Shown here: one piece after another, positions 40,815 through 50,947 of the stretch
How the letters are laid out: each line of letters begins with the position of its first letter
How positions within the stretch are numbered: position 1 is the first letter of the stretch
Origin: Clostridiales bacterium 1_7_47FAA
GTDB taxonomy: Bacteria; Bacillota; Clostridia; Lachnospirales; Lachnospiraceae
DNA: 64,000 nt
NCBI GenBank assembly: GCA_000155435.1
Contig: DS990261.1
Location: 456,815-520,814, forward strand
Direction of reading: 5' to 3'
Notes under the pieces: generated by a model
Databases searched by the model: none
Seen by the model: only the letters and a program-made list of their open reading frames with translations
Told to the model about the DNA's origin: nothing
Position numbers and translations under genes: made by a program

Positions 40815-41849
40815 GTGAAGGACAGAAAGTACAGTGTCATAGATATAACGGCGGCAGCGGCCTTTGCCATGGTGCTGGGAATCAGCAGCATATGGGGGCT
40901 TAAGGAACAGGGAAATGTCCCAGGGAGAAACGGTGCTGCCGTACTCCGGGAAGCAGCAGATTCAGCGGACATGGGCATGGACAGTGCAGATGGGGCCTCT
41001 GGAGGGATGGATGGAGGAAATGCCGGTGCAGGCCGTATGGCCGGAAGGAGCAGATCTGGCGTGGACGGCAACGGTGCAGGCGGGGATGGAAGCGGAGCAG
41101 CGGGAAAGGCAGCAGGCGCGGATGGAAACGGCATGGCGGGGATGACAGCAGGCGCAGATGGCGGGGCAGCGGGAGAGGCCGCCCCCGTGGTCCTGGATGA
41201 AAGGCAGCTGATAACCGTGTCAGACATCATGAAAGCGCTTGAAAAGGGAAACCTTAAGGAGGCGGCTGCCGTGATGGTACGTGAGGAGGATATGCTGGCA
41301 GATATGTTCTACACTGCCATGGACGGTGGACGATATCTTTATGACGGCAGTTCCTTCCGGTCTGACATAGATGGCCGGGGAATGGTATTTACCAAGGCGG
41401 GTACCGTGTATTACGGTACGTTTAAAGCCGGGAAGCCGGAAGGACAGTGCACGGCCCTGCAGGTGGTGGATCTGGACGCGCCCAGATATGATTATTCCCA
41501 GGGAATCTGGAAAGACGGCAGGATGGAGGGCAAAGGCCATACAGGATACTGCTATTTTGAGGGAAGCCCGGAAGGGGAGGCAAGGGATATCTGCAAGACA
41601 GGAACATTTTCCCAGGACCTTATGGAGGGCGACGTGGTCTATACCAGCATGAATGAGGAGGACCAGGTTTCAACCTGGAAACTGAAGGTGGGACACGGAA
41701 TCGCAATCCTGGACGACAGATGGAATCATGTGGAATCCACAGGGGAATACCAGCTGCTGTCTGAGGACAATGACAACCACGCATATGTGCTGGAAGAAGA
41801 CCAGGCCGCCATGCCCATGTGGGTGAACCTGCTGGTATGGGATGAATAG
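40815..41849 (+). CDS. Hypothetical membrane-anchored protein with low-complexity linker and MORN-like repeats
   Basis: 344 residues from a GTG start (AAAGGA upstream). Residues 10-30 form one hydrophobic segment (TAAAAFAMVLGISSIWGL), a signal anchor. Residues 50-125 are a Gly/Ala/Asp/Met-rich low-complexity spacer with repeating G-A-D-G-like units. The C-terminal domain holds MORN-type strands (YYGTFKAGKPEGQCTAL, GIWKDGRMEGKGHTGY), which elsewhere bind lipids or peptides or only form a beta sheet. It lies 27 bases after the MocR gene and may be cotranscribed. Function unknown; likely exposed outside the membrane. Confidence 0.65.
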   Translation: MKDRKYSVIDITAAAAFAMVLGISSIWGLKEQGNVPGRNGAAVLREAADSADMGMDSADGASGGMDGGNAGAGRMAGRSRSGVDGNGAGGDGSGAAGKAAGADGNGMAGMTAGADGGAAGEAAPVVLDERQLITVSDIMKALEKGNLKEAAAVMVREEDMLADMFYTAMDGGRYLYDGSSFRSDIDGRGMVFTKAGTVYYGTFKAGKPEGQCTALQVVDLDAPRYDYSQGIWKDGRMEGKGHTGYCYFEGSPEGEARDICKTGTFSQDLMEGDVVYTSMNEEDQVSTWKLKVGHGIAILDDRWNHVESTGEYQLLSEDNDNHAYVLEEDQAAMPMWVNLLVWDE

Positions 41850-41864
41850 GGAACGGCAGAAAAG

Positions 41865-41906
41865 AACCTCCGGGCAGATGCTTATGCATCCCCGGAGGTT
41901 TATTTA
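41865..41906. terminator. Terminator between convergent genes
   Basis: Stem AACCTCCGGG / CCCGGAGGTT (41865-41874, 41891-41900) with inner GATGC / GCATC pairing, then TATTT. Confidence 0.8.
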
Positions 41907-41919
41907 TCCTAAAAGTATG

Positions 41920-42015
41920 GTTATCAATTGAATCCAGAATACTTTACTAAATCCGCAGTTTTCTGAATCCAGGGTATTTTCCTAAAACCAAATCATCTTC
42001 CTAATCCAGGGTATC
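41920..42015. repeat. Degenerate tandem repeat spanning the stop of the minus-strand gene
   Basis: Several imperfect copies of a motif near CTGAATCCAGGGTATTTTCC (for example at about 41964 and 42000). The copy at 42001 contains the last codons and stop of the acidic membrane-anchored protein gene, so the gene end appears duplicated downstream. Confidence 0.6.
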
Positions 42016-42657
42016 TTCCTCGATGGTGGCAGTAGGTTCCTGCGGTTTACGCACGGTACTGTCTTCCTGTCCGGAAACCTCCTCCTCATCCATCAGGTCA
42101 TCACTGTAATCCGCCTGATAATCGTGGGAGACATAGGAGGTACCGAGGTCCCCGTCCATGCGGCCATAGTCATACAGATCGTCCTCATCCACATAATCAT
42201 CATCCAGGAATCCCTCGTCCTCAAACAGGTCGGAATCATCTTCCTTTTTCTGGGCACGCTCATCCATGAAATCATCCTTCTTGGTCTTCATGGTGTTGAG
42301 GGCGATGTGGGCGGTATCCACGGCAGCGGAGGCAACCTCGTGGGCTGTGTCTGAAAGCAGGCTTCCTGCATCCTTCAGCACATTCTTAGTGGCATGGGCC
42401 ATATCCTTGGCAGCCACCTTCAGCTCATCCTTACTGGACGTAAGGGAAATATAATTGCGGTCCAGCTTGCGGGAATCAATGGTGCGGTCTTCCGCTCCCT
42501 CCGGTCTGTCCTCGTCACCGCTGTCCTCAAATTCGCGGAAATCCTTTTCCAGTTCCTTGTGGTATGTCTTATACTGGAGTACATAAGAAACGCCGGCAGC
42601 CACAGCGCCTGTGACAGCCGCAAATGCTACGAACTTACCCCAACCTTTCTTAGCCAT
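42001..42657 (-). CDS. Acidic membrane-anchored protein of unknown function
   Basis: 218 residues. An N-terminal hydrophobic segment (GKFVAFAAVTGAVAAGVSYV) is followed by a helical region with amphipathic repeats (LLSDTAHEVASAAVDTAHIA), similar in style to YtxH or apolipoprotein-like helices, and then a very acidic tail (FLDDDYVDEDDLYDY). The net charge of the tail is strongly negative. There is no recognisable enzyme motif. It is divergent from groESL across a 279-bp gap, so a stress link is possible but unsupported. Downstream is a repeat that includes its stop codon. Confidence 0.65.
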   Translation of the reverse strand: MAKKGWGKFVAFAAVTGAVAAGVSYVLQYKTYHKELEKDFREFEDSGDEDRPEGAEDRTIDSRKLDRNYISLTSSKDELKVAAKDMAHATKNVLKDAGSLLSDTAHEVASAAVDTAHIALNTMKTKKDDFMDERAQKKEDDSDLFEDEGFLDDDYVDEDDLYDYGRMDGDLGTSYVSHDYQADYSDDLMDEEEVSGQEDSTVRKPQEPTATIEEDTLD

Positions 42658-42810
42658 GCAAAAACCCCCTTCTTACCTTTTAATAGTGATTACGCATAAA
42701 ACGCATAAAAGTACGATACAATTCATAGTATTCCTTATTGCTACTATTGTAATACGAATGGAAAAAAAAAGAAACAGCAATTTGTAAAAAAATAATAAAA
42801 TTAAAAGAAA

Positions 42811-42853
42811 TTAGCACTCAAGTCTTGACAGTGCTAACAACTGGTGATATAAC
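42811..42853 (+). promoter_or_regulatory. CIRCE operator and promoter of groESL
   Basis: TTAGCACTC-N9-CAGTGCTAA (42811-42837) is a CIRCE element with one change in the right arm (consensus GAGTGCTAA). The promoter TTGACA (42825-42830), 17-bp spacer, TATAAC (42848-42853) overlaps it, so HrcA bound to CIRCE would block RNA polymerase. HrcA is not in this window. Confidence 0.9.
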
Positions 42854-42936
42854 TTATCATGTGAGCAAAATAAAGATGCTTAGAAAGATAACACAAGAAA
42901 GAAAAAGCAGAACAGTTTGTAAGGAGGAATTCAATT

Positions 42937-43221
42937 ATGAAGTTGGTACCATTGTTTGACAAGGTAGTATTAAAGCAGTTAGTAGCAGAAGAGACCACAA
43001 AGTCCGGTATTGTCCTTCCGGGTGCGGCAAAGGAAAAGCCACAGCAGGCAGAGGTTATTGCAGTTGGTCCTGGCGGCGTTGTGGACGGCAAGGAGATTAC
43101 CATGCAGGTTAAGGCCGGCGACAAGGTCATCTACTCCAAGTACTCAGGCACTGAGGTGGAAGTAGAGGATGAGAAGTATGTAATTGTTAAGCAGAGCGAT
43201 ATCCTGGCAGTAGTTGAATAA
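42937..43221 (+). CDS. groES: Co-chaperonin GroES
   Basis: 94-residue heptameric lid of the GroEL chaperonin. MKLVPLFDKVVLKQL is the conserved start, the mobile loop is EETTKSGIVLPGAA, and the fold ends in VEDEKYVIVKQSDILAVVE. GTAAGGAGG precedes the ATG. Under CIRCE control, 53 bases before groEL. Confidence 0.97.
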   Translation: MKLVPLFDKVVLKQLVAEETTKSGIVLPGAAKEKPQQAEVIAVGPGGVVDGKEITMQVKAGDKVIYSKYSGTEVEVEDEKYVIVKQSDILAVVE

Positions 43222-43250
43222 TTGAAACCATTTTACAAAATAATGAATAG

Positions 43251-44897
<1,647 letters not shown>

Positions 44898-44920
44898 TCC
44901 ATGACATGATATGACCATGC

Positions 44921-44966
44921 ACAGCCTGGACGGTTGGGATGAACCCAACTGTTCCAGGCTGTTTTC
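44921..44966. terminator. Terminator of groESL
   Basis: Stem ACAGCCTGGA-C-GGTTGGG / CCCAACTGTTCCAGGCTGT (44921-44937, 44944-44962), then TTTTC. It lies between convergent groEL and feoB. Confidence 0.85.
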
Positions 44967-45015
44967 ATGTCCGGCGGCTTGAATCGTCCGGAGTCCCGTG
45001 ATGGATGGGAGACTG

Positions 45016-47160
45016 CTACACAAACATCCTTGCGGCGCAGGTGAATGCAAAACAGATGACGATGCCGCACACGGTAGGCACCAGGAAGGACACAAGGGTC
45101 CACTTGAAACTGCCGGATTCCTTCCTGATGGTGAGAAGGGTGGTGGTGCAGGGCCAGTGCATAAGGGAAAACAGCATGGTGCTGACAGCGGTAATCCAGG
45201 TCCACCCATTATTCACAAGAAGTTCCTTTAACTGTGCCAGGCTGTCAAACTCCAGGATACTGCCCTGGGCCATGTAAGCCATGATGATGATGGGAATGAC
45301 GATTTCATTGGCAGGAAGCCCCAGTATGAAGGCCATGAGGATGACCCCGTCCATGCCCAGCAGCCTGGCAAAGGGGTCCAGGAAGCCGGAACAGTGGGCC
45401 AGCAGGGTAAGGCCGCCCACCTGTACATTTGCCATGATCCAGATAAGAAGTCCGGCCGGGGCAGCCACCACAATGGCCCTTCCCAGCACGAACAGGGTCC
45501 GGTCAAAGATGGAGCGGACAATGACCTTCCCAATCTGGGGGCGGCGGTAGGGCGGCAGTTCCAGGGTAAAGGAAGAGGGGATTCCCTTTAATACGGTCAT
45601 GGACAGGAACTTGGACGCCGCGAAGGTCATGAACACGCCCAGCACAATGAATGCCGTTAAAAGCAGCGCGGATAACAGGGAATCAAAAGCTCCCCCGGAT
45701 ACACCCACGAAAAACATGGTGATGATGGCAATCAGGGTGGGGAACCTTCCGTTGCAGGGCACGAAGTTATTGGTAATCATGGCAATGAGCCGTTCCCTTG
45801 GGGAGTCAATGATGCGGCAGCCCACGATACCGGCCGCATTGCACCCAAAGCCCATGCACATGGTAAGGGCCTGTTTGCCGCAGGCATGGCAGCTCTTAAA
45901 TGGTTTATCCAGGTTGTAGGCAATCCTGGGAAGGTATCCGGAATCCTCCAATAAGGTAAACAGGGGGAAGAAGATGGCCATGGGCGGCAGCATGACGGAT
46001 ACAACCCAGGCCAGCACGCGGTAGACGCCCAGGACAAGGATGCCATGGAGCCATTCCGGCGCGCCCATGGCCATGAATGTCCGGGTCAGCTGGTCCTGGA
46101 GCTTGAAGAAGGCGTCAGCCAGCATCTGGGAAGGATAGTTGGCCCCGGTGATGGTCAGCCAGAACACCACGGCCAGCATTCCAACCATGACCGGATAACC
46201 TGTGAAACGGCTGGTCAGCACCTTATCCAGGCGGCGGTCCCCTTCATTGTATTCAACCTGATTAAAATGCACGGTATCCCGGCATATTTTTTCCGCGGAG
46301 GCTACCAGGGCAGCCACCACCCGGTCACCCATGATTTCCCTGGTGACACCGTACTTGGATAGGTGTTCCCTGGCCTCGTCCAGGGCCTCCGCCAGTTCCG
46401 GTATGTCAAGTATGTCTTCGCCCAGATATTCCTTCAGTTCCTTCATAAGGGAAGGGTCACAGTCAAGAAGCTTCAGTGTGAGCCACCTGGAATTGATTTT
46501 GCCGTCCACCCTGGCTTTTACCAATGGTTCTGCCATGGCAATGGCCTGCTCAATGATGGGGGAATACTGGACCTGGTAGGGATGGAGGTCCTTCTTTCCG
46601 TCCACCAGTGCGTCCAGCTGTTCAAGGAAATGCTCCAGGCTTTTCTTTTTCCTGGCAATGGTGCCCACAACCGGTACCCCCAGCTTTTCAGAGAGCATTT
46701 CCAAGTCAATGGAAATGTTCTTGCGCGCGGCTTCATCCAGAAGGTTGACGCATACCAGCACATGGTCTGATATCTCCATGGTCTGCAGCACCAGGTTCAT
46801 ATTGCGTTCCAGGCAGGTGGCGTCGCAGACCACCACCACGCTGTCACTGCCCCCAAAACAGATGAAGTTGCGGGCAACCTCCTCCTCGGCAGAGTGGGCC
46901 ATGAGGGAATAAGTGCCAGGTATATCCACCAGCACGTATCCATGATTCCTGGTTTTACAAAATCCCTGGGCATTGGTCACGGTTTTGCCGGGCCAGTTGC
47001 CGGTGTGCTGGTTCATGCCGGTCAGGTTATTAAAGAGGGTGCTCTTACCTACATTGGGATTACCTGCTATGGCAATGACCTTATCTTCGGGTGTCTGTTT
47101 TTTTATCTCCAATCCGGAATCGACAGCGCCCATTCCTACTGATTGTTTTGTCAGCCCCAT
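45016..47160 (-). CDS. feoB: Ferrous iron transport protein B
   Basis: 714-residue inner-membrane Fe(II) transporter with an N-terminal G-protein domain: G1 GNPNVGKS (33-40), G3 DIPG (about 80), G4 NLLD. A GDI-like helical segment follows (about 195-300), then the membrane domain with paired gate regions (MLPPMAIFFPLFTLLEDSGYLPR, CHACGKQALTMCMGFGCNAAG) and a C-terminal Cys/aromatic end. GTP binding regulates iron uptake. The Cys-rich CHACGK...CMGFGCN segment is usual for the family. It follows feoA by 45 bases, and the divergent gene is a DtxR-family regulator. Confidence 0.96.
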   Translation of the reverse strand: MGLTKQSVGMGAVDSGLEIKKQTPEDKVIAIAGNPNVGKSTLFNNLTGMNQHTGNWPGKTVTNAQGFCKTRNHGYVLVDIPGTYSLMAHSAEEEVARNFICFGGSDSVVVVCDATCLERNMNLVLQTMEISDHVLVCVNLLDEAARKNISIDLEMLSEKLGVPVVGTIARKKKSLEHFLEQLDALVDGKKDLHPYQVQYSPIIEQAIAMAEPLVKARVDGKINSRWLTLKLLDCDPSLMKELKEYLGEDILDIPELAEALDEAREHLSKYGVTREIMGDRVVAALVASAEKICRDTVHFNQVEYNEGDRRLDKVLTSRFTGYPVMVGMLAVVFWLTITGANYPSQMLADAFFKLQDQLTRTFMAMGAPEWLHGILVLGVYRVLAWVVSVMLPPMAIFFPLFTLLEDSGYLPRIAYNLDKPFKSCHACGKQALTMCMGFGCNAAGIVGCRIIDSPRERLIAMITNNFVPCNGRFPTLIAIITMFFVGVSGGAFDSLLSALLLTAFIVLGVFMTFAASKFLSMTVLKGIPSSFTLELPPYRRPQIGKVIVRSIFDRTLFVLGRAIVVAAPAGLLIWIMANVQVGGLTLLAHCSGFLDPFARLLGMDGVILMAFILGLPANEIVIPIIIMAYMAQGSILEFDSLAQLKELLVNNGWTWITAVSTMLFSLMHWPCTTTLLTIRKESGSFKWTLVSFLVPTVCGIVICFAFTCAARMFV

Positions 47161-47205
47161 TTTAATACTCCTTTTATATATTTTTAGATTTATATATTTT
47201 AATCA

Positions 47206-47439
47206 TCATTCATGAATCAGGATGCCCCGGCAGTCCTCGGAACGTATGGCGATGACAGCGCCGCGTATCAGGTAGGCGCATGGGTCCCCAAGGGGGCTTT
47301 GGCCCAGACATTCCACTTCCGTGTCCTCTACCAGGCCGATATCCAGAAGGCGTCTGCGGATGCTGCCGCAGGCAGTCAGTTCTTTAATGTGTGCCCGCTG
47401 GCCGGGCTTTATATCACTCAGACAATGAATTTCTTTCAT
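47206..47439 (-). CDS. feoA: Ferrous iron transport protein A
   Basis: 77-residue SH3-like cytosolic partner of FeoB. Features: MKEIHCLSDIKPGQRAHI, the RRRLLDIGLVEDTEVECL turn and the C-terminal LIRGAVIAIRSEDCRGI. The ATG at 47439 was chosen because GAGG lies upstream and family members start MK-x-L; an in-frame TTG six codons earlier is less likely. First gene of feoAB. Confidence 0.92.
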   Translation of the reverse strand: MKEIHCLSDIKPGQRAHIKELTACGSIRRRLLDIGLVEDTEVECLGQSPLGDPCAYLIRGAVIAIRSEDCRGILIHE

Positions 47440-47513
47440 ATTTACAATACCTCGCAATAGATTTAGGATAGGGAAACATTTTCTTACTCTTATAATATTG
47501 CAGGAGGGACACT

Positions 47514-47981
47514 TTGGTTACTGGTATGGATGGAAAACATGAAAAAAACGGACCGGGCATGGATAAGGAAGGTTTCTATACCATGAAAGGATATGAACGG
47601 GTAAACGGTGAGGAGCTTACGTCTTCCATGGAAGATTACCTGGAGATGGTCTGCCGCATGGAAGCGGAAGGATATCCGGTGCGGGTAAGCCTTCTGGCCG
47701 CCAACCTGCATGTGCGCCCATCCTCCGCATCCAAGATGCTGGATAACCTGAAGGCAGCCGGATATATTGACTTCAGGAAATACGGCACCATCATGGTCAC
47801 GGATAAGGGGCATATGGAGGGACGGTATCTGCTGCACCGGCACCAGGTGCTGCATGAATTTTTCTGCGCCCTGAACCATACGGACAGTGAGCTGGAACAG
47901 GTGGAGAAGATTGAGCACTATATCAACCGGAGGACCGTGGGGAATATGGAGCGGATGCTGCCTTTCCTTAAAAGCCTGTAA
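47514..47981 (+). CDS. DtxR/MntR family metal-dependent regulator
   Basis: 155 residues: an N-terminal winged helix (about 38-95; SSMEDYLEMVCRMEAEGYPV, LHVRPSSASKMLDNLKAAGY) and the metal-binding dimerisation domain (VTDKGHMEGRYLLHRHQVLHEFF, with His and Glu ligands, and VEKIEHYINRRTV). The SH3-like third domain of DtxR is missing, as in MntR-type and clostridial IdeR-like proteins. The start is TTG at 47514, supported by GGAGGG six bases upstream; an ATG at 47526 is the alternative. Divergent from feoAB, so iron-dependent control of feoAB is likely. Confidence 0.9.
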   Translation: MVTGMDGKHEKNGPGMDKEGFYTMKGYERVNGEELTSSMEDYLEMVCRMEAEGYPVRVSLLAANLHVRPSSASKMLDNLKAAGYIDFRKYGTIMVTDKGHMEGRYLLHRHQVLHEFFCALNHTDSELEQVEKIEHYINRRTVGNMERMLPFLKSL

Positions 47982-48087
47982 GGTATCACTGGAAATATGG
48001 GGCAAACTATTGTATAATGAGAAATATGCGAAACAGGACCTGATAAGTGCATGAAACATTTACAACATGATAAAAGGAGAGAACAGA

Positions 48088-48585
48088 ATGAACGATGATA
48101 ATTACGTAGAGTGGCTTGTGAAGAGGAAAGACCCGGCCTATGCCATTCCCCTTAAGATATTGATGATTGTCCTGTGTGTTATTTCTGCCTTCCTGGCCAT
48201 GCAGACCATATTTGGGATTGTCTTTCTCCTGGCAGCGGCGGCAGGGACTTATTTTGTTTTCCTGAATATGAGCGTGGAATATGAATACCTGTTTGCGGAA
48301 GGCGGACTCACCGTGGACCGTATCCTGGGCAAGGCCAGAAGGAAGAGGGTATTTGACTGTGATAAAGAGGATGTGCAGGTGGTGGCTCCGGCTGATTCCT
48401 TTGTGTTAAAGGATTATGAGCGCCAGGGCGCCAAGGTAAAGGATTTTTCGTCCGGCAGGAAGGAAGCCAAGGTATATGCACTTATGTACCAGAAGGGGGC
48501 AGATAACTTCAAGGTCCTGATTGAACCGAATGAGAAGATGGTTGGCGCCATGAGAAGGACATTCCCAAGAAAGCTTGTGATGTAG
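48088..48585 (+). CDS. Conserved membrane protein of unknown function (DUF6106-like)
   Basis: 165 residues with two adjacent hydrophobic helices near the N-terminus (AIPLKILMIVLCVISAFLAM, TIFGIVFLLAAAAGTYFVFL) and a cytosolic beta-rich domain with RRKRVFDCDKEDVQVV and LIEPNEKMVGAMRRTFPRKLV. It resembles a family of PH-like membrane proteins common in Lachnospiraceae; the DUF name is from memory. The ATG at 48088 follows AAAAGGAGAG; an upstream ATG at 48067 would include that site. Confidence 0.7.
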   Translation: MNDDNYVEWLVKRKDPAYAIPLKILMIVLCVISAFLAMQTIFGIVFLLAAAAGTYFVFLNMSVEYEYLFAEGGLTVDRILGKARRKRVFDCDKEDVQVVAPADSFVLKDYERQGAKVKDFSSGRKEAKVYALMYQKGADNFKVLIEPNEKMVGAMRRTFPRKLVM

Positions 48586-48589
48586 CCGG

Positions 48590-48712
48590 ACAGGGAGCGG
48601 ACGGCGCTGGGTGGATGGGGACGGACGCGCTTGGTAGATAAGGACGGATGGCATTCTGTATATAGGGAACGGTGGCATTCCGTGAATAGGGAATGGCAGC
48701 ATGTGGATAAGA
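48590..48712. repeat. Degenerate tandem repeats after the DUF6106-like gene
   Basis: About five imperfect copies with periods near 20-25 bp (motifs GGATGGCATTCTGTATATAG, GGTGGCATTCCGTGAATAGG, GGACGGAC). They fill the space between the stop codon and the terminator. Confidence 0.6.
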
Positions 48713-48714
48713 AG

Positions 48715-48774
48715 AAAGGGACAGCTGGCCTGAGGGGATATGGGGATTCCCGTCAGGAGCAGCTGTCCCTTTTG
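48715..48774. terminator. Strong terminator between convergent genes
   Basis: Stem AAAGGGACAGCTG / CAGCTGTCCCTTT with an extended inner stem (CTGA / TCAG), then TTGG. Confidence 0.85.
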
Positions 48775-48820
48775 GTCCGGTACCAGGCACCTGTTTATCG
48801 CGTCCTCCTGCCTGGAAGGA

Positions 48821-49462
48821 TTAAAATTCCTTCTTCTTATAGATGGAAATGCTGATAAAATAGGATGCTGCAAACATCAGCAGTGACAGAACCAGCAGCA
48901 GGATACAGAAATTGGACAGGATGGCCGGACTTATATTCTTAAGCCTGCCGCCCCGCGCTATGATGACACCTGTAAAGAAGATGGCTGCAAACAGCACACT
49001 GGGGATGTAGCGGCCCTTTTCAGCGCCAAGCCACAGGGAGCAGGGAAGGGCCAGGGCCGTGTAAATGAGCGATATGGCAGTCCCTGTCAAAAGGGTAGTG
49101 CACATTGCATACAGAAACTCAGTATCAATCCCTCCTGTGCGGATGACCCAGGCAATCCCTGTCATGGGAAAGGATACGGCGGCCGCGGCCATAAGCATCA
49201 GTATGGAAATGATGTATTTTTCCTGAACCATGACGGTCCTGGAAAGGGGCATGCTCAGCGCATAGGTATCCCACTTCACCTGCCTGTCATAGGAGGAAAG
49301 GGTGAAGGTAAACATGGCGCTTACCATCATGCACAGGGATATGAACAGCAGCCCGCCGTCCTTCTGGGGAAGGAATACAAGACCCCATACGACAACGATG
49401 AACAGCAGGCTCTTAATGTTCTGTCCTAAACAATAAAAATCTTTTAACAGTAATCCTTTCAT
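48821..49462 (-). CDS. ABC-2 type transporter permease
   Basis: 213-residue membrane protein with six helices, opening MKGLLLKDFYCLGQNIKSLL, the typical start of the short ABC-2 permeases paired with YtrA-type regulators. SSYDRQVKWDTYALSMPLSR is the conserved cytosolic loop after helix 2. It is the channel half of the exporter encoded with the ATPase upstream (ATGA overlap). Confidence 0.87.
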   Translation of the reverse strand: MKGLLLKDFYCLGQNIKSLLFIVVVWGLVFLPQKDGGLLFISLCMMVSAMFTFTLSSYDRQVKWDTYALSMPLSRTVMVQEKYIISILMLMAAAAVSFPMTGIAWVIRTGGIDTEFLYAMCTTLLTGTAISLIYTALALPCSLWLGAEKGRYIPSVLFAAIFFTGVIIARGGRLKNISPAILSNFCILLLVLSLLMFAASYFISISIYKKKEF

Positions 49463-50337
49463 CGCATCTGCCCCCTTACATGAAACAGCATGATTTCCTC
49501 AATGTTGGTGCGGTCCATGACCAGGTTGGGATAGCGCTCCATTACTTCCCGGCGGTTGCGCACCAGGCACTCTGACTGGTATGCGCTTTGGCGGATCCCC
49601 ACCATGGTAATCCCACCGCGGCCTGCCATGTCCTTAAGGTGTTCCAGTTCCTCCTGGCTGCACTTAATGATTCCCATGTCCTCGATAAGGGAATCCTTTT
49701 CTTCTGAAAACAGGATTGAGCCGTTGTGGATCATGGTGATATAGTCAGCCACCTTATCCAGGTCACTGGTAATGTGGGAGGAAATCAGGACGGAATTCCC
49801 GCCGTCCTCAATGAACCCAAACAATATATCCAGAATCTCATCCCGGACAACCGGGTCCAGGCCGCTGGTTGCCTCATCCAGGACCAGCAGTCTGGGATGG
49901 TGGCTCAAAGCAGCCGCAATGGACAGCTTCATCTGCATTCCTTTGGAATATTCCTTTATTTTCTTCTTCCCAGGCAGGGCAAAACGGTGCAGGTAATCCA
50001 GGAACAGTTCCTGGTCCCAGTTCCTGTAAATCCTGCCCAGCATATGGGATACCTGTATCCCGTTCAGGAATTCATGAAAATGGCTTTCGCCCCACACAAC
50101 CCCAATCTGTTCCTTGATACGCGGCTGGTCAGTGTCCAGGTCCAGGCCCAGGATCTCGACGGTGCCGCTGTCCCGACGGACAACATCCAGCATGGCCTTG
50201 AGGGTGGTGGACTTGCCGGCCCCATTTTCGCCTATCAGTCCCATGATGGCTCCCTTTGGAAGTAAAAGGTCAACATCCTTCAGGGAAAAATCCTTGTAGG
50301 CCTTTGAAAGCCCTCTTATGTTCACTGCGTACTCCAT
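49459..50337 (-). CDS. ABC transporter ATP-binding protein
   Basis: 292-residue ATPase of the BcrA/YtrB-like group. Walker A is GENGAGKSTT, the signature reads YSKGMQMKLS, Walker B is LLVLDEATSGLDP and the H-loop SSHIT. The ATG at 50337 (MEYAVNI) was chosen because GAGGAG ends six bases upstream; an ATG two codons earlier abuts the ribosome site. Middle gene of gntR-ATPase-permease. Export or antibiotic-peptide resistance is the usual role. Confidence 0.92.
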   Translation of the reverse strand: MEYAVNIRGLSKAYKDFSLKDVDLLLPKGAIMGLIGENGAGKSTTLKAMLDVVRRDSGTVEILGLDLDTDQPRIKEQIGVVWGESHFHEFLNGIQVSHMLGRIYRNWDQELFLDYLHRFALPGKKKIKEYSKGMQMKLSIAAALSHHPRLLVLDEATSGLDPVVRDEILDILFGFIEDGGNSVLISSHITSDLDKVADYITMIHNGSILFSEEKDSLIEDMGIIKCSQEELEHLKDMAGRGGITMVGIRQSAYQSECLVRNRREVMERYPNLVMDRTNIEEIMLFHVRGQMR

Positions 50338-50347
50338 GGACATCTCC

Positions 50348-50722
50348 TCACTCTCCGTTATATATAAGTTCCAGCACCTCCACCAGCTCCTTCAGGGAAA
50401 TGCCGCTTTTTTTAGCCAGGTCAGCTGCTTTTGCCAGGTATTCCTCCGCAATCCTCAGGTTTCCCTCGCGGATGACCTCGGTATCCTTTGCAGCCACAAA
50501 ACTTCCCTTTCCTGTTATGGTTTCAATGAAGCCTTCCTGTTCCAGGTCATGGTAGGCGCGCTTGGTGGTGATGACGCTGATCCTCAGTTCCTTTGCAAGT
50601 GTCCTCATGCTTGGCAGGGCATCGCCGGAATCCAGCTGCCCGGTCATGATCATGTTCTTTATCTGGGATGTTATCTGTTCGTAGATTGGTTTGCCGCTGG
50701 AATTGCTGATAATGATATTCAC
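50348..50722 (-). CDS. GntR family regulator, YtrA subfamily
   Basis: 124 residues: winged helix (NSSGKPIYEQITSQIKNMIM, LPSMRTLAKELRISVITTKRAY) plus the short helical YtrA tail (ISLKELVEVLELI). Such repressors control the ABC transporter genes directly downstream, as here (10-base gap). The promoter contains a matching inverted repeat. The inducer is unknown, though envelope-active antibiotics are common inducers in the family. Confidence 0.92.
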   Translation of the reverse strand: MNIIISNSSGKPIYEQITSQIKNMIMTGQLDSGDALPSMRTLAKELRISVITTKRAYHDLEQEGFIETITGKGSFVAAKDTEVIREGNLRIAEEYLAKAADLAKKSGISLKELVEVLELIYNGE

Positions 50723-50781
50723 TGCGCTGCCTCCGTGGTATGGGTAGTGGTTGGGATTGTGGCGGTGATGATTGCCTGGGT

Positions 50782-50810
50782 GGTTATAATGTATATATCG
50801 TATATATACA
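50782..50810 (-). promoter_or_regulatory. Promoter and operator of the YtrA-type operon
   Basis: On the minus strand TTGTAT (50805-50810), 17-bp spacer, TATAAC (50782-50787). Spacer and -35 are covered by the inverted repeat TGTATATAT-CGT-ATATATACA (50789-50809), a plausible GntR/YtrA operator. Confidence 0.7.
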
Positions 50811-50947
50811 ATATAACATGGGATGTGGGGGATGTCAAGGGTGGGATTTAGGATGGATTACTAATTGTGTGGGGGCTGGGGAAAGATAAATTTAAATTAA
50901 TGTATAAAATGCACAAAAAAATTTTTTCAATTTGGATATTATAGGCA

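Noticed and set aside
45281..46912. Several plus-strand open frames opposite feoB
   Set aside because: All are shadows of feoB codons with no ribosome sites or family features.
47458..47513. DtxR-type metal box between feoA and the regulator
   Set aside because: The gap contains a TTTAGGATAGGG stretch and a TATAAT, but no convincing inverted repeat that matches an IdeR/MntR operator.
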